DNA of 64,000 nt. It comes from Psococerastis gibbosa (taxonomy: Eukaryota; Arthropoda; Insecta; Psocodea; Psocidae). The DNA lies in contig OZ020490.1 of assembly GCA_963971405.1 (NCBI GenBank), forward strand, positions 124,001-188,000. Reading direction: 5' to 3'. A program made the position numbers and the translations under genes. Below, piece by piece: positions 11,660 to 25,900 of this stretch (position 1 is its first letter; every line of letters starts with the position of its first letter). The notes beneath the pieces are model-generated. The model had not been told where the DNA came from, made no database searches, and was given only the letters and a program-made list of their open reading frames with translations.

Positions 11660-11688
11660 CCCTTTCACTACGCCACTGAGTCTAGGGG
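11660..11688. mobile_element. Solo hAT-like right terminus
   Basis: A C-tract followed by TTTCACTACGCCACTG matches the right-end consensus of the hAT-like elements in this window. AGTCTAGG follows at 11689-11696 and also occurs at 10448-10455, but no matching left terminus is visible there. Confidence 0.4.
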
Positions 11689-12205
11689 CACAACAATAGC
11701 TAACAAGACAAATGTCTGTACTTTATGGAGATGATTACAACATTCATTGTTTCCAAGCAACAGGTGATCTATTTATGAGGGCAGAAAAAAGGGCATTCCG
11801 AATGTAGTTTAACAAAGAAAGAAAGAAAATTGTCTTTATTTTCCATGTGGGGAATTTTGGACCTTTCAGCCTTATACAATTTACTGTAACAGGTATAGCC
11901 TATAACGGTGTTGCAGGCAAATCGCATCAGGAGTGAGAGCTAGAACGGGCGGGCCTGCTGCCAAGTACTATTTAAACTGATAGTTGTCAGCCGCCTCTCC
12001 GGCAGCCGCGTTTGTTACGAATCACTAATTGCTCCTATTATTTGAGAATCCCATTATTTTAGCAGGGCTGGGCCGCGCTTGACCACGGGCCTGCTCTGTT
12101 TAGCTTATGACATAGGGAAGCGGCGTGTTAACTGCCGCTGGCGAGTGCGACTTTCACTGGAGCCAAACAGTCTAAGTACCGCCACAAACAACTTTGTCAA
12201 CACCA

Positions 12206-12277
12206 GCCGTGATCGTCTAGTGGTTAGGACATTGCGTTGTGGCCGCAATAACCCAGGTTCGAATCCTGGTCACGGCA
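12206..12277 (+). tRNA. tRNA-His (anticodon GTG)
   Basis: Sequence-identical to the gene at 9847-9918 but on the opposite strand. Complete cloverleaf, canonical boxes A and B, GTG anticodon in loop TTGTGGC, discriminator A, and a T6 Pol III terminator at 12279-12284. The two genes point away from each other, about 2.3 kb apart, and their flanks do not look duplicated. Confidence 0.96.
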
Positions 12278-12284
12278 CTTTTTT

Positions 12285-14560
12285 CCTAGAATTTTACCTA
12301 GTTTTGCGACGCATAGTATTGGAGTGGCTCAAGATACGTGTTTGCTAAATATATACTTTTGTTGTAGAAGTTGTAGTCCGAAATAAAACGTTTGGTAGGC
12401 TAATTCCGACCCGGAAGCGTAACATTACATGTTTCTATTGCTTAAAAAGCAGCTTACCTACTTGCAAAGTTGCACCAATATAGTAATGAGTAATTTTTTT
12501 CTAGAACGGCCCCAATATGTTTTTTTTTTCAATTTTACAAAACTTGTCGGATTCTTCTACTGAAGACTTTATAAGCTAACAAGTTTTCGCAGTTTTGAGT
12601 TTTGTCCATTTTCTCGCATGAAATATCATAGGTACCTACTCCAAATTAATACGAAAAAGTTTATTTGAAAGATGTTATCCAATTGCATTAGGTCTGCGTT
12701 GTAATTAGAAGTAAATAAGAAAGTTTAAAATTAGATGAAGTCTTAAAAACAACTATTCTTACATGTTACAATACATGTACATGTCTTACAATAAATTAAA
12801 TTTTCCAAGAAAACCCGCTAATTTCGATAACTTTGCCATTACATTATTTTGTAGGTATTCAAACTCTGAGGTTGGTCTTATCTCCAACGGCATGGATATT
12901 CAGCATTGATATTTAGAACGGAGCAGTGACAATACAATTTGGGAGTGGTGCTGCTGATGGGGTAATTCAACAGAATACGGACGCTAACTGCATTACCGAC
13001 CAAACGCGCTGCTGCTGACACGCCCGGCTTGTCAGCGACTTGGCCAGTTCAGTAAAGTTTGACGTCGTTGCTGAATAAACATCAGCACCAGCAGGCTAAT
13101 TATTAATTCCCATCTTACCGTAATGTTAATTATAATGCCATTTCATGTAGATGAATTTGAGGGTGAAGATGCAAACTTCTTGAGAGTTAATCAAACGTTT
13201 GCAGGTACATTAAAAGAAACTATAATGAAATGGAAAATTATTGGAGATACCACAGACAAAACTTATAGGTAAAATTGATTTAGGCCTAGAATTTGTGAGT
13301 GTGCCAGCGTTTTGCAGAGTCCTCGCAGTCTTATGAGACATCAGCCATCCATAGGAGAAACATATATAATGTGTATTGTATTGTATGCAATGTATTGACT
13401 CTATTGAGCACGGTTTGGGAGCACCCAAGTTACAACTACTATAATCAATTAATTAATTCAAAGTTATGAGGCCGCTGCAGGAGCAAAAAGCATCATGTAA
13501 TAGGAGAAGATGGATACCTCCAAACACTATAGGGTTTCAGGCTTATGGGCTCCCGAGTGCTGCACTAAAATGGTAATAGCTGCACGGTGCATAATTATGA
13601 CGAGTGACTCGTCATTGCAGGTGCATAATCACTAAAGTGCAGGCGGTGCGTGCACACGTGGCCGGTCATTGACCCCTGTCACGTGTGTACTACACTGCCA
13701 CGCGTCGTGTTCCATGAGGGTGTCATTTAATTGTCCCATTCATAGTGTACAGTGTACTGTGTAGTGTAGGATTACAGATGAGATACAATATATATATTTG
13801 TTCTAGATGGACTCATCAACAACGGTCTAAGTTAGCCGTAATTAGTCACTTTAATGTGTACCCAATTATTGTTTACTTATTTATTCCTGTTCGATACCTA
13901 GACTAACTGATAAATAGGTACGGGTTTATTCGTACTGGTTGTCAACTATGCAATCAATGGTAATGATTAGAGTTGTCAACTGGTCCTGCTGGAGTTATAC
14001 GAGAAAGGAAATTTTAAGGTTTTGGAATTGAGTTACGGCAGGTACATTTCTGATCGTATGTTGCGAATTGGCAGCTGTTGTGATAGCAGTTGGACCACGT
14101 CAGAAAGGGGATTTCCTTCTCTGGAGAGGAAAATGAGAAAGTGTCGGCCTGATCTCCCCATTATCTTCACTGTCAGCTGAATTCTGCTTTTCTGATTTCC
14201 TTTTTTTGGTTCATTTCCTGCGGAGGAGGTTTCTCGGTCGAGCTCAGGTAATTATAATACAAATTAATGTTAATCATTGTGGGTACTAATTTAGTTATAA
14301 AACCGACTGGACAAATTAAATTGCTTTAAAAAATTAGTAAGGCCATACATAGTCAGTACTGAGTCACCAGTGATATATAGATTTATTAGAGCTCGCTGCG
14401 AACTGAGCAATGTAAGATAGTCCATATAAATGACTAAAATACACCCCTAGTATGCCAGCAGTGCGATAAATAAGAAATTATAACTAAGTGACCCGTCGAC
14501 GCCTCAAAACTCTGAGGACATAATATCGTAAATTTATTTATACATGCGGTATAATATTTA
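12285..14560. other. No gene recognised
   Basis: AT-rich sequence without coding blocks or clear repeats on inspection. A missing 3' exon of the Beat gene (minus strand) could lie here or in the flanking kilobases, but none was recognised. Confidence 0.45.
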
Positions 14561-14569
14561 TATGTAAGT

Positions 14570-14795
14570 ATAAGGAAATCTCAAGTGATGGTCCAAATTT
14601 TACATTTCAAGATTTCAATGGATTTACATGTTTTCAGGTCCTAGAAACAAAAAAACGTTTTTTTTACGAAATTCCTGTCCGTCGATTTGTGGCCAAACTA
14701 CTCGGTACATTTGGATGACATTTGGCGTGTATGTTCACAAAACTCATACCTTGGGAAATTTTATTTTTATTTTTGGGTAACTCAAATTTGAATTT
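14570..14795 (-). repeat. Repeat family A, divergent copy
   Basis: On the minus strand it keeps the AATTTCGTAAAAA-type block, the GTCGATTTGTGGCCAAACTACTCGG block (complement) and the downstream TTTGGCRTGTA motif of family A, with the GACAGACA microsatellite reduced. Confidence 0.65.
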
Positions 14796-15839
14796 AAAAA
14801 AAATATTCTTGAATATATAGTACAATATAGTGTATTATGGATAATCAACGCCCTTATGCATACCATGCCGCAATTAGTGTGAGTATACTGTACTATTGCT
14901 TGCAGTTGTCTCAACAATCAATTCAGTGCTTTAAAATAGAGAAAAACAACAGAAATTTAAGATTTAGACAATTTATACCATGTTACGTACAACTTTTCTA
15001 TTTACTACGATTTATGGCACCCACCGGTATACAAATACGGAAATTGTAAAGCATGGTACGTGTTCACATTTAATGTTATGTTGTTTTAGGATAAGTTAGA
15101 CTATTCTTTTCGTTCGATGCTGAAAGACACCATGGACATTATCTACATAATTAAATAAATACTTCGGTAGTTGCACTGCTAAAAAAACCTTGCATTGGCA
15201 TACACAAATTTTATATGCATTGCACAGTACCAGTATTATGTGTTTTTCAATAGGCAGAAGGAATTGCCGCAGTACGTATGTAAAGCGATGTACAGTTGGT
15301 CCAACAAACATAGGATAACAGAGCGTTCTGTCTCGATGACTTCCCCGATATCGCTGCACTGTATTGTACATGGTCCGGTGTTGTCCTGTACAGTACGTAC
15401 TGTGCAGTTTATTGATTTCAGATCCCCCTTCTAGTTCATTGTTTCATTCAAAACTTTTCCATGACTGCAAATTGCAAATCATGTGCTGGAATCATGCATC
15501 AATTTTCGCGGTTTGTCTCACATAATACGAGTAATATGATGTGGCAGCTATTCCGCATTTTACTGACTGCTACGTTAATAATTTGTACAGCGTATGTAAT
15601 TGTACGGCCCGAGTAAGTAAGTTCAGTACATTATAAAGAAATGGCAGTTGGGAAAATCCATACAGAGGCCTCAATACATTATTTACAATTATTATTACTA
15701 CGTTAAGTACAATAATAATTCCTTTTAATTGTTTCGAAGTTCGGATTAACCTAAAAATGTGCGTCTTCCGTCAAATGGAGAGGCCTGGTGTATATCTAAG
15801 TCAGAGGAGTGGTATGGGGTATTCATGCAAAATAAAAAA

Positions 15840-16735
15840 GTTTAATGTACCCAGACGATACATCATTCACAACCCAGGAAAACAGCTTACAGGAAGAGGA
15901 AGCTCTACTGGAAGCAGGGCTAGCTAACATGCCAAGTTACTACGACCAAAATTTCTTTAAACCAAACCCAACAAAAACACTAACATGCGTTTCCCCCTAG
16001 AAAATCACCAAGCTAACCAAAAAAAAACATTGCAGCGCCCCAAGTACCTATAGGGGTAACCCTTGACCACTACTGACATACAAGAACCAATGTGCAGTTA
16101 AAAAAATTGTGAGGAACAACATCCAGCAGCTATCTGTGAGCACAAAGGGAGCATTGGGCTTATGTATATCTGCGCAGCACCAATAGTGATGGAGTAGTAG
16201 AATCCAGGAGGGTAGGCCGATCATGCCGGATTCTACTGCATCATCACGTAACTCCGGCTTTGAAAGTCTTTGTAACAACTATATGTCACCCGGTGAATAG
16301 TCTCAGCCTGTCTGAAACCCACCCCCGTCCACAGCCTCTACACCATTATTGGTGTCACTTGTCCAACAGTCCGGCACTTTGTTCTAGAAGACGTTCAATG
16401 AACAAAAGTAGAGGACGACCATCGGCTCACACTGCATGGAAGCTGGGTGCAACCGGCCGAGGTCCAGAAACCCCTTCCTTATTATTATTTTTTAGCAGGA
16501 CCACTGGTGGATAGAACAGCCAGCCGCAACTGCATCGATAGATGGAAGAACCAAACTCCTGGCCAATGCGACGTAAACATCAAGGACGAAATTGCTTCTG
16601 GAGCTCAACTGCCCTACCCCACCTGGCAGAGCCTCAATAGGCTAAGAACAGGGGGTCACATGATGCCGTGTGAACCTGTATAGCCTGTGTAGGATGGAAG
16701 AGGACCCAACCTGCGAATGCGGGCAACTACGAAAT
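15840..16735 (+). pseudogene. Fossil jockey-like non-LTR retrotransposon ORF2
   Basis: The conceptual plus-strand translation, with several stops, reads like the second half of a jockey-like LINE. A Y(A)DDTSF-type active-site relic appears as YPDDTSFTTQENSLQEEE, followed by ANMPSYYDQNFFKPNPTKT. Further on come WQSLNRLRTG and a relic of the terminal zinc-knuckle region. Stops and frameshifts run throughout, so it is an old dead copy. No target duplication was identified. Confidence 0.65.
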
Positions 16736-16831
16736 GACAATAATAGTAAAATAATAAAAAGTGGTGCGTAATGCGTACTGTGGAAGGACACGTTTTTGTG
16801 GGTTGGGATGAATGTTCCAAGACCAACTTAC

Positions 16832-16959
16832 CTAAACTAGTACGCCGCCCTTCCTCTAACTCGTCTGAAAAGTTGGCTGACAGCGGGGAGTGGGGGGCGT
16901 CCTCGTAAAGCACCACCTCCGTCGACTGGTTGTACAGGTTGTACATGTAAGCCGAACAT
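16832..16959 (-). CDS. Beat gene, exon 6 (end of Ig2 and linker)
   Basis: Acceptor TTGTTTGCAG, donor TTAG|GTAAGT. One base completes Arg, then CSAYMYNLYNQSTEVVLYED, the end of Beat Ig2, and an acidic linker (SDELEEGRR). Phase joins exon 5 exactly. Ends phase 1, so at least one more exon is needed. Confidence 0.82.
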
Positions 16960-19900
16960 CTGCAAACAATTATAAATGTTGTTGGGGAGGAGATGCCGAT
17001 GGCAAGTCATTTCCAAGAAGACAGAACCAAAACCAAACAGAACAGTCCGGCTTCTCAACCACTTGCCGAAATTCTTATTTTGAGCATCGCGTTAGATAAT
17101 GAGAGCAACACCTCTTCACAGCACTCACTTTCTTGGGTATAGTTAGGCCAGCGTAAATTAGCTCGTAGTAAGTAGGAAGTAATTTTAATAATTAGCTAGG
17201 TATTGAGTGCTAGCCTCGCACGCCGCTGGTATGAGGGGGCGCCTTAGCTTTTATTTACTAACGTCAAAATAACTAAGAAAATACACGAATTATTATAATT
17301 ATTACAGTATTATTAATATACTTTCTCCTAATAACTTTTCGGAAATGAACCCAATGAGGTACCTCCAAAGGCACTAACTCGAGCAACACGAAAATCTACT
17401 ACTAGGGCAGTCCAGCTGCATTGCTTTAAAGAGATGTGGCCGAACCAAAAACTATCACATGACATTTTTGAATTTGATTGGCTCTTTCAAGAACTTGGTT
17501 AACTTTGGGCTGTTACAGTGTGTAATAATAAGCATGTCTCAGCGCGTGGATTGCCGCTTGCAGACAGTGCAGGTTGACATGGAGGTCGTGTTAGCCAATG
17601 GCCAAAAAACCAGTCGTTGTCAAGGCAACTGGCAAGTCAGAAACGACCACTACTAGTGAGTCTACAAGGTATGTACAGAGTAGTTTTGTGTCTGCCATCT
17701 TATATTACCTTAGTCGGATGCGATTAAGAAGAAAGTCATGTGAGCCTACGACGAGGCTAATGCGTGAGGAGGTGGCGTACAACCTGCCCGCTCGCTGGAC
17801 CTCCACGTGGTCACCATCCACCTGCAACAACAGACTTTGGTCCATAGTACAGATACGTAACACGCGACAATGCAGTATGCACTGACCAACACGTCGGCAC
17901 CAACTACTCCACGTCCATCCTGATCCACCTATATTCTTGTACTCTAGGTTATTGTGACTGCACAGTCACGAAACGCCAATTTCCGAAATCAGTACCGATT
18001 TGTACCAACGTAATACAATATGTTACAGTGTGTTCAGACTGATTCCCGTCAAGCTTTCCCATTCATACGTTAGTATAAAAAAGAAAGCTTTTTTATAGTC
18101 GAAATAGAAAATTTCGGAATTTCAACGGATCAGAGGAACTAAAAACAATGTTTTTTAGTAATTAATGTCGGTTCGTCGATTTGTGGGCAAACTACTCGAT
18201 TTATTTTGATAACACTTGGCATTCTGGTCTACAAAATCAATTATTTCGGGACAATTTTTTCTACTTTGGGATAAATGTTGCATAATTTAAAGGAAATATA
18301 TATTGTATTGTATTGTATTATTGTATTGTAACTCGATTTTGAGGGCTTTACCCTCCAAAAACTGAAAAAACCTTAATAAATAAAAAGGAAATCAATGTCG
18401 AAGTTTGCAGCAATACATGAGAGAAGAACATATAGACTACAAATTATGGTGCAAAGGAAAAAATAGGAGGGTAAAAAGAGTTGCCCCCCCCCCCCCCCCC
18501 ACCACTGATATATTGTATTAGACTGCTGATGTCTACGCGGGTTTTTTCCAATCGGCAAAGTCGAAATTACCGCTCTTGCCGGTTTCAATGAATGACAAGC
18601 TTCCCCGATTAGTTTTCACTTTGTAGGCTGCCTTATCCATACATTAGAGGAGCTTGGATACAAACGTGGCCAACTCCATTTTTCACAAAATCCGACCTTG
18701 CAGAAAATTTTAATATCCACCTGCACGTTGTAAAATAAAGTGACCAAACCAGCCAGATAGCGCACAGAAGCGCTGAGAAGTCTAGGGTTAGTTATAAACT
18801 CAATACAATTTTCAACAGGAAATCCGCTCTCCTGAAAAATTCTACTACTTGGAATTGTCCATGTTTGTAAACAGCCTCCTCATTAATTAATTTAATTAAC
18901 TCTTAATTTTAGATGTCGTACAATAGATTAAAGTTTTACAATATAATAAACGGCCTTCGATTGCATAGTGGCAGCTTGTACGTACTTGTGGGAGTCTCTA
19001 CACATCATGCGATCGGTGCCCTCAACACAGGTATTACCTGCAGAGGCGACTTAAGAGGTTATTCGGATACATTCATTAAATTGTTTGTGTATGCGAATAA
19101 TATTTAAAAAAAATAAAATAAAATAACCCGCGATTTAAAATTTACGGTACATGGATAATATTGTATTTGTATTGAGAGGAAATTACTACACTTGACATGA
19201 GTTGTTGTGAGAATTCACTGCAGACATACATTCATGTCAATTATGTCCATAATATTTTAATTCACTTGCAAAAGAGACTGAAGATTGCTTCTAAGCAACT
19301 TTACCATTTCACTGCTGACAGCATCAAACTTATTAATTAGCACTGGCAGTGAACCCATGGGTTTCACTCGCTTTCTCGCAGAGTTTATTGACAGAACCGA
19401 AGCTTACATTTTCCACTTGACAAGGTTCTGTAAAATTTGAGATAAAACTTGATCTTGTTGAGTGCTCCCTTATAACCCGAATGAGTTGCACATAATTTGC
19501 TGTGGTGGTGTAGTTTTAGTGGAATTCGTGCTAGGCATGTCATGATCATACCTACACTGATAAAAGCCTGTTGCAACACTGTTGGTCTGACCCAGACAAA
19601 TACTTGCCAATTCGCCGTTGAGGTGCCAGGTGAGGTTGACTGGCGGCTGTGACGGGCCCGAAGAACAGTTGGCCACCAGCTTCTCGCCTACGCGGTACGC
19701 CGTCTTCACACCTGTCACTGTAGGTGGCTGGTCTGCAACTTCTGCAAAGAAGAACAGACGTTTGAGGACGAGAACAAAACAATGAGTCGTGAAACCGGGC
19801 CTCACCCAGTGTACTGATAAACGAGGGGTAACAACAGAAGGACAAATTTTAAAATAGCGCGGAAATTTAAGTAATAACTTTACGTAACAGATATTTATTT

Positions 19901-22900
19901 ACAGGTAGGACAGATTGCAGACTCCTCACGTAGCTGCCCCTTGGTGGGGACTCCACATTAAACAGCATGGTGGATTTTACTGACGTGACGTACCTACTAC
20001 CAGCATGTCTCCGTGGACCAGCTCCGTATGGAAGGAGGTCTCTGCAGACACTTCACAGCTGTAGGTGCCACTCAGCGAGGGCTCTACGTTCAACAGCACA
20101 AGCCGCGACATATTCGACTTTGACATCTGAAATTAAATGCAATATTCGAGTACCATACCCGTACATACTAGTTAATTCTGTGTCTCTTAGTTAATAATGC
20201 TGTTAATTCTGTAGCCGGTTAGGGTATCATTGTGTAGCGCGCGGCAGGGCCCGGTGTTAGTTTGCAATTACTTTTACTTATTTTTCGTCTATACTTTTTT
20301 CGTTATCCAAAACAAAATTTAAAAATTTGTTGAAATAGGCCTACTTTAGGCTAGCATGAGAAATAAATTGGGCCTATATTGAAAGCAGTCGCCAGCAGCA
20401 GTTTTAGCAAATAACTGGAAGTTTATGTTGGAGGTCTGAGAAATAATTGGCGGTGAGTTTGGGTAATACTAGCTGTACTGTGTACAGTCTCCTCACCGCT
20501 TCACGATCGTATCAAAAATAATGAATTTCCTCCATATCAACCAACCCCATTGTTAGATTCGGTATGGTAACGATAGGTTGCAAACTGAAATTGGGCCGAG
20601 TTTTATTTTCATAGAATTGCAGGTGCGTAACTTAAGTAATACACTCTCGACAGGTTCTTTGTTCCTGTATATGGTTTTCATGTGTAATATACCGTGCGTC
20701 AAAATGAACCACATTACACTGCTTTAATGATATTTCGGTTCGATTAGGCTTCCAAACCAAGCCAATAATTGTATTTAAGCCTTTACCCATGCAGACCATT
20801 ATGTAACACTGTGGGTACTCACGTCAATGGTGAGCCCCTCCATGGGGAAGGTCATGACCTGCTGCTCCTCCTTCGGGCTGTACCTGAAGAACTCGTCGCT
20901 GCCGCGGTACCACTTGACGCTGTAGATGGCCTCGCCCTCCATGTCGAAGTGGCACGTCAGCAGGACAGTGTCGCCCCGCAGCACCACCCTCGGCACCCAC
21001 ATCCGCACGTCCTTCAAAGACGACACCCCACCTGTGAACAGCCACGCAATGCAACACAATATAACATATACTATATGCAATATGTAATATCCGAATTATT
21101 TATTGACAGTCAACTGACCGCCGTCAAATCCAGCGGACTAGATGGTATCTCTTCTTATTTAATTAAAGAATGTAAAGATGAACTACTCTCACCTTTATTT
21201 CACTTATGCAATCTATCCTTTGAGCAGGGTTTTTTCCCTGATGGTATGAAATGTAACATCGTTATACCTTTGCATAAAAATGGTGACCCAACAGATTTCA
21301 CTAACTACAGACCTCTGTACCTTACATCTGCTATCGGGAAAATTATGGAAGTAATTGTCCAAGACCGAATTATTAAATATTTAGATGTCATAAAATACCT
21401 ATCTAAAAATCAACATGGGTTTCGAAAAAATCTCAGAACACAAACCGCCCTAGGTGCATACATGCAGACTAATAATGATCAACTTGAGAAAGGATGGAAA
21501 GTAGCAGCGTGCCATATTGATATAAAAAAGTGTTTTGATGTTGTTGACCGGCAAATTCTGATTAAAAGAATGAGGTCAGCTGGTATTAAAGGAAAGCCTT
21601 TAATGTGGATAATGTCCTATCTCTCCAACAGAAGTCAAGTTACTAGAATAGGCCGAATGCATTTTAGCGATTGCAAGCCTTTGAACAATGGTATTTTGCA
21701 GGGTAGTGGCCTCGGACCCTTAAATTTCTTAATCTTCATAAATACGAATTAAACTTAAATAGAAAAATTATTGGTTTTGCAGATGACTGTGTTGTAATAG
21801 TGAGTGCACCTGATTTTGACACACTAAGGTCTAATCTTGTAAACGATATGCGTGAGGTTCTATCATGGTTAAAAACCAATCGACTAATAATAAATAAGGA
21901 AAAAACTGAAATAATTGAATACACATATAATCGAAATACTTCTGAATCAATTTGCGGCGATAGTCTAAGAGTAATGGAACCTCACTGCCTATCATGTAGC
22001 GATATTACTTACAATACTAATTGCAAAAATAGCATATGCATTCCTAAAGTGAACTGTGTAACATACTTAGGATTGATCATAGATAATCATATGTCATGGA
22101 GCCCATATATCACTAAATTACACAGCCAATTACGATCAATAAACTTATTGCTTTATAACATAACAAAATTCATGCCAAGTGCCTCCATGATTACTATTTA
22201 CAATGCATGTTTTCTATGGCCTATTGATTTATGGTGGTGCTGCACCCACTCATTTACAAAACTAATTACATCACAAAAAATGGCTATTCGTTTGACATGT
22301 AAGAGGTCCAGATTGACACATACCGCCCTTCTTTTTAAAGCAATGAAGTTATTGCCACTTCACTCCCTACATAAAAAAATAATTTTACTTTATGTCAAAA
22401 AATATTTAGAGTCTTCCCTAATAAAAACCGCTACCCGTAATACTAGAAACGCTGCCCTCGGGCTTGTCAGTCTCCCCAGCTACATAAGAACTACGTCTAG
22501 ACGGAGCTTTTGGTACCAAGCAAATGCCACATATAATGCTTATCAAAAAACTACCGGGGGTGCCAGGGCTTTAAATAGAAAACATATATATTACTGACTA
22601 CTGTGAGTCATTATTGTAATATGTAAGGGCCACATTGGAGTATAGCAGAGGCACTGCTGCCAGTTAATACTGCCTACTTAGCAGTTTATATATAATAACT
22701 GTAGGGTATTTAGTATGTATTGATGTATTACTTCATTAATTAATTTTGTCAACTTGAGTTGGTAGGTATCAGGTTGAGGGGGCCTACAAAATAATTTGTT
22801 TATGTCAATCATTTGAGAAGTACACGAATTGTTATTATTATATTAGGCATATATTAAATTATAAATCAAATTTTCCACGGGATATATACCGCTGTTTATG

Positions 22901-25900
22901 TCAGGCGCGGATCTACGGGGGGGGGGGGGCTATAGCCCCCCCCCAATTAGATTCCTCAATGTGCGTAAAAACCCACTATTTCAGTCCTATTTTTCACAAA
23001 TTTTCTCCCGGGAGAGAGCCCCGAGCCCCCCTGGTGCTCGATTGTATTCATTACCTATAATATAGAACCCTTATGGCTCTGAAAATGCGTAAAACCCCAA
23101 TATTTCAGCCCTCTTTTAAAGAAAAAAAAATCTAAATATTTATTCATAGCCCCCTCCTTGGTCTCATTCTAGATCCACGCCTGGCTGGAGTCACAGTATT
23201 ACTCATCTTTTTGCTTTCCTATTTCTACGTAGCAATCTATGGGGAAACCTTTATGATGCTCGAAAATCTCCATCTTGAGATTTCAGTGAATTTACACGTT
23301 TTGAGTTCTCAGGAACTGCCCTATTTAAAAAAAAAAATTTAATTTAACTTTAGCCCCCTCCTTGGTCTCATTCTAGACCCGCGCCTGGCCTATGTCCCAA
23401 ACCATGGTACAGTTTTAAATGACAGAAGGATGGCCGTACCTCACTTGGTAATGTCACTAAATAGGCCGAAATTGTCAGGTTGGTCTGAAATGCACATGGC
23501 AATTACATGTTGAAATTGAGCAAGCTTTTTCTTTTGTTAGAAGGTAGGCTATTACTCCCCTTTGTGAACAAGAATACTGAGGGACTCCCTCACTCTCTTT
23601 AACATCTCGATCGCCTACTTATTGTTCCGCCCCCCCCCCCTTCTTGGCGATTCTTTTCAATTTTATCGGATCTTTGTACCTGTCATCATACAATTGCCAT
23701 TCAATGTTTATTAAATTGGTCAAGTGTTTCCTTTACTATATAGAACAGTTAAAATCATGCAAGTGAGAATGAACTATTTGGGGGGCTTTGTCTTTCAAAA
23801 TGTAATAATAATAAATATATAAATATGTATAATCGTACTGTATATCTGAGAGAGGTTTGCGATATAAACTAAAAATGAAATGATGACTAATAATAATGCA
23901 AAAGTACTCGCAGTTGAAGCCAGAAATGAAGTCAGAAAGTCCGGGAGTCAATTGTGTTATTTAATGAGATACCCGACTTGTTGAGTCCAATTAAATATTT
24001 CGTAACAATACAGTCGCAACAAATTGGATAACTCGTGCTTTCAGTCTATATTTTTTGAGTTTCAGGCTCTGTTGATGTACTGTAAACTTATTTGAAATAG
24101 TAGTAACTATAATGTTGATGGTGTATTGTTGCATAACGAGCTGGCAGATAACTGCTATTGCAAGATAGTTTTCATTTTTTGCTGAAATTTTGCTGGTGTT
24201 GCCCTCACCGTATCCATAAATAAAAGACGCGTAATTAAATGATTTATTTATGTAGCGAAATATTTTCCTACATTAAATTAGTAGCTTATACGAAATTCAC
24301 AACCTTTTTTTGAACATCTCTGATCCTCGAATTACCGAATTGAACATTCTATCATAACATATGCATAACATCATAGGCATTGTTAAACTTTCCGATACTA
24401 TGGAGTTTGCACCACGTCAAAGCTACAATACACCATAGCCAATTTCTATAGCAGAGCTGGTATGGCAGACGAGAGGTGCATGGGATACACGAATAATAAA
24501 TAAGTCATATCATCAGATAAAATCCACAATGTATGAGCTTACAAAATTTTCATAACAATATATACTATACAGTACATATAATTTGTGACATAGTTTTAAT
24601 TTAAAATACATGCGCACAAAGAGGGTACCGTAGTCTATAGCGTGGGAAGTGTGCCTATCTTGAAAATGTTGTTTCGTTCTATTACTAAGCCTACCTGCTG
24701 GAGGTAGGGCTATAAAGCCCTCTCTTACGCTCAAACACTTTCCATAGCCGTGGCCAGAACATGATACCATGATTACCATCTCAATATGCACATATTAATA
24801 TCCATAGGCCTACATCTGAGATGATACGAGATCTACGCCAGCAATAAAAATGAGATTGTTTAAATCGTTAATAATACGCTTCATAAATACTCCTTATGAT
24901 AATATAAGACTTACAAAGTCAAATCTGAGTGGAACAACTCAATTATTACGTTAACTAGAAATGATGAAATACGGCCCGAATTTACCTCAGCAGCCCTAAC
25001 TATAATAGACATGCATTTTTTTATGTAGCTGTATGGCGCTTCCCCTTTAGCCAAGAGAAATAGTTTGTGGTACTTACAGCATAGTTAAATATACTGTATA
25101 TTAATTGGTAGAGTATAGCCTTATTACGTGAAGGTCTAGCTATGCCGGTAAGTCAGGTCATGTCAACTTCCCTTGTCTTTTTCCATTACAATAACCACGG
25201 TATGTATAGATGTACCAGTGCTGTGAACAGCTGTAACTTGGCGGACTGTGAAATTAACAGCAGTCAACTGCTGACTGCTGACGGGACCGGGTGAGCACAA
25301 CAATCCCCCGCTAATGAATGGGGCCCGGTTGTCATAGCAACCCGAATTGTGAGCGCCCTTCGGTCCCGGTTTACCATAATTGACTTTAACCGCCTCAATA
25401 ATTCTCAACATATTCTGCGAGTCAATTCTTGAATTACTTAGGACATAGCAGCGTCTACATAAATTCTGGTAGCGGGGAAAACTAGGATTTTCTAACATAG
25501 ACCGTAGCCATCAACTGGACACAAAATACATCTAAATCTGTAATTGCTATTGCCAAAAATGCTCTTATATTAAAGTAAATTAATTATAATATACAGTAAA
25601 AATAGCAATATTAAGATAATATTGTACCTTAATGAAAGGTGCATGTGGGTCGCCAGCTCACGAGCTAGAAGGGGCGAAGAAGGGGACAATTTATACCGCC
25701 GATGGTTGGATGCATCAGTATTGCTAATAATGACTGAATATAGCAGAGTGAAGGTGTGAAGCCCTCTCTTACACTGAACTATAAGGACCACCTGCTACAC
25801 ACGCCCTCCGAAGCATGGCCAGTATGTAACCAGTGTGGGACTCGAACCAACAACCTTTCGGGTGAAAGCCGAGTCCGTAGCACTACTCTATGTGCCATTG

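Noticed and set aside
12079..12348. 89-codon ORF spanning the tRNA-His gene (and the 73-codon one at 9755-9976)
   Set aside because: Both contain the tRNA sequence translated; chance open frames.
19470..19603. Ig-like extension ATGFYQCRY after Beat exon 4
   Set aside because: Reads through the GTATTT donor into the intron; not in the Beat Ig2 pattern, and its phase does not help the junction.
20769..21104. Plus-strand N-terminal half of the 327-codon ORF
   Set aside because: Antisense of Beat exon 2 and its flanks. Only the part after about 21105 is RT.
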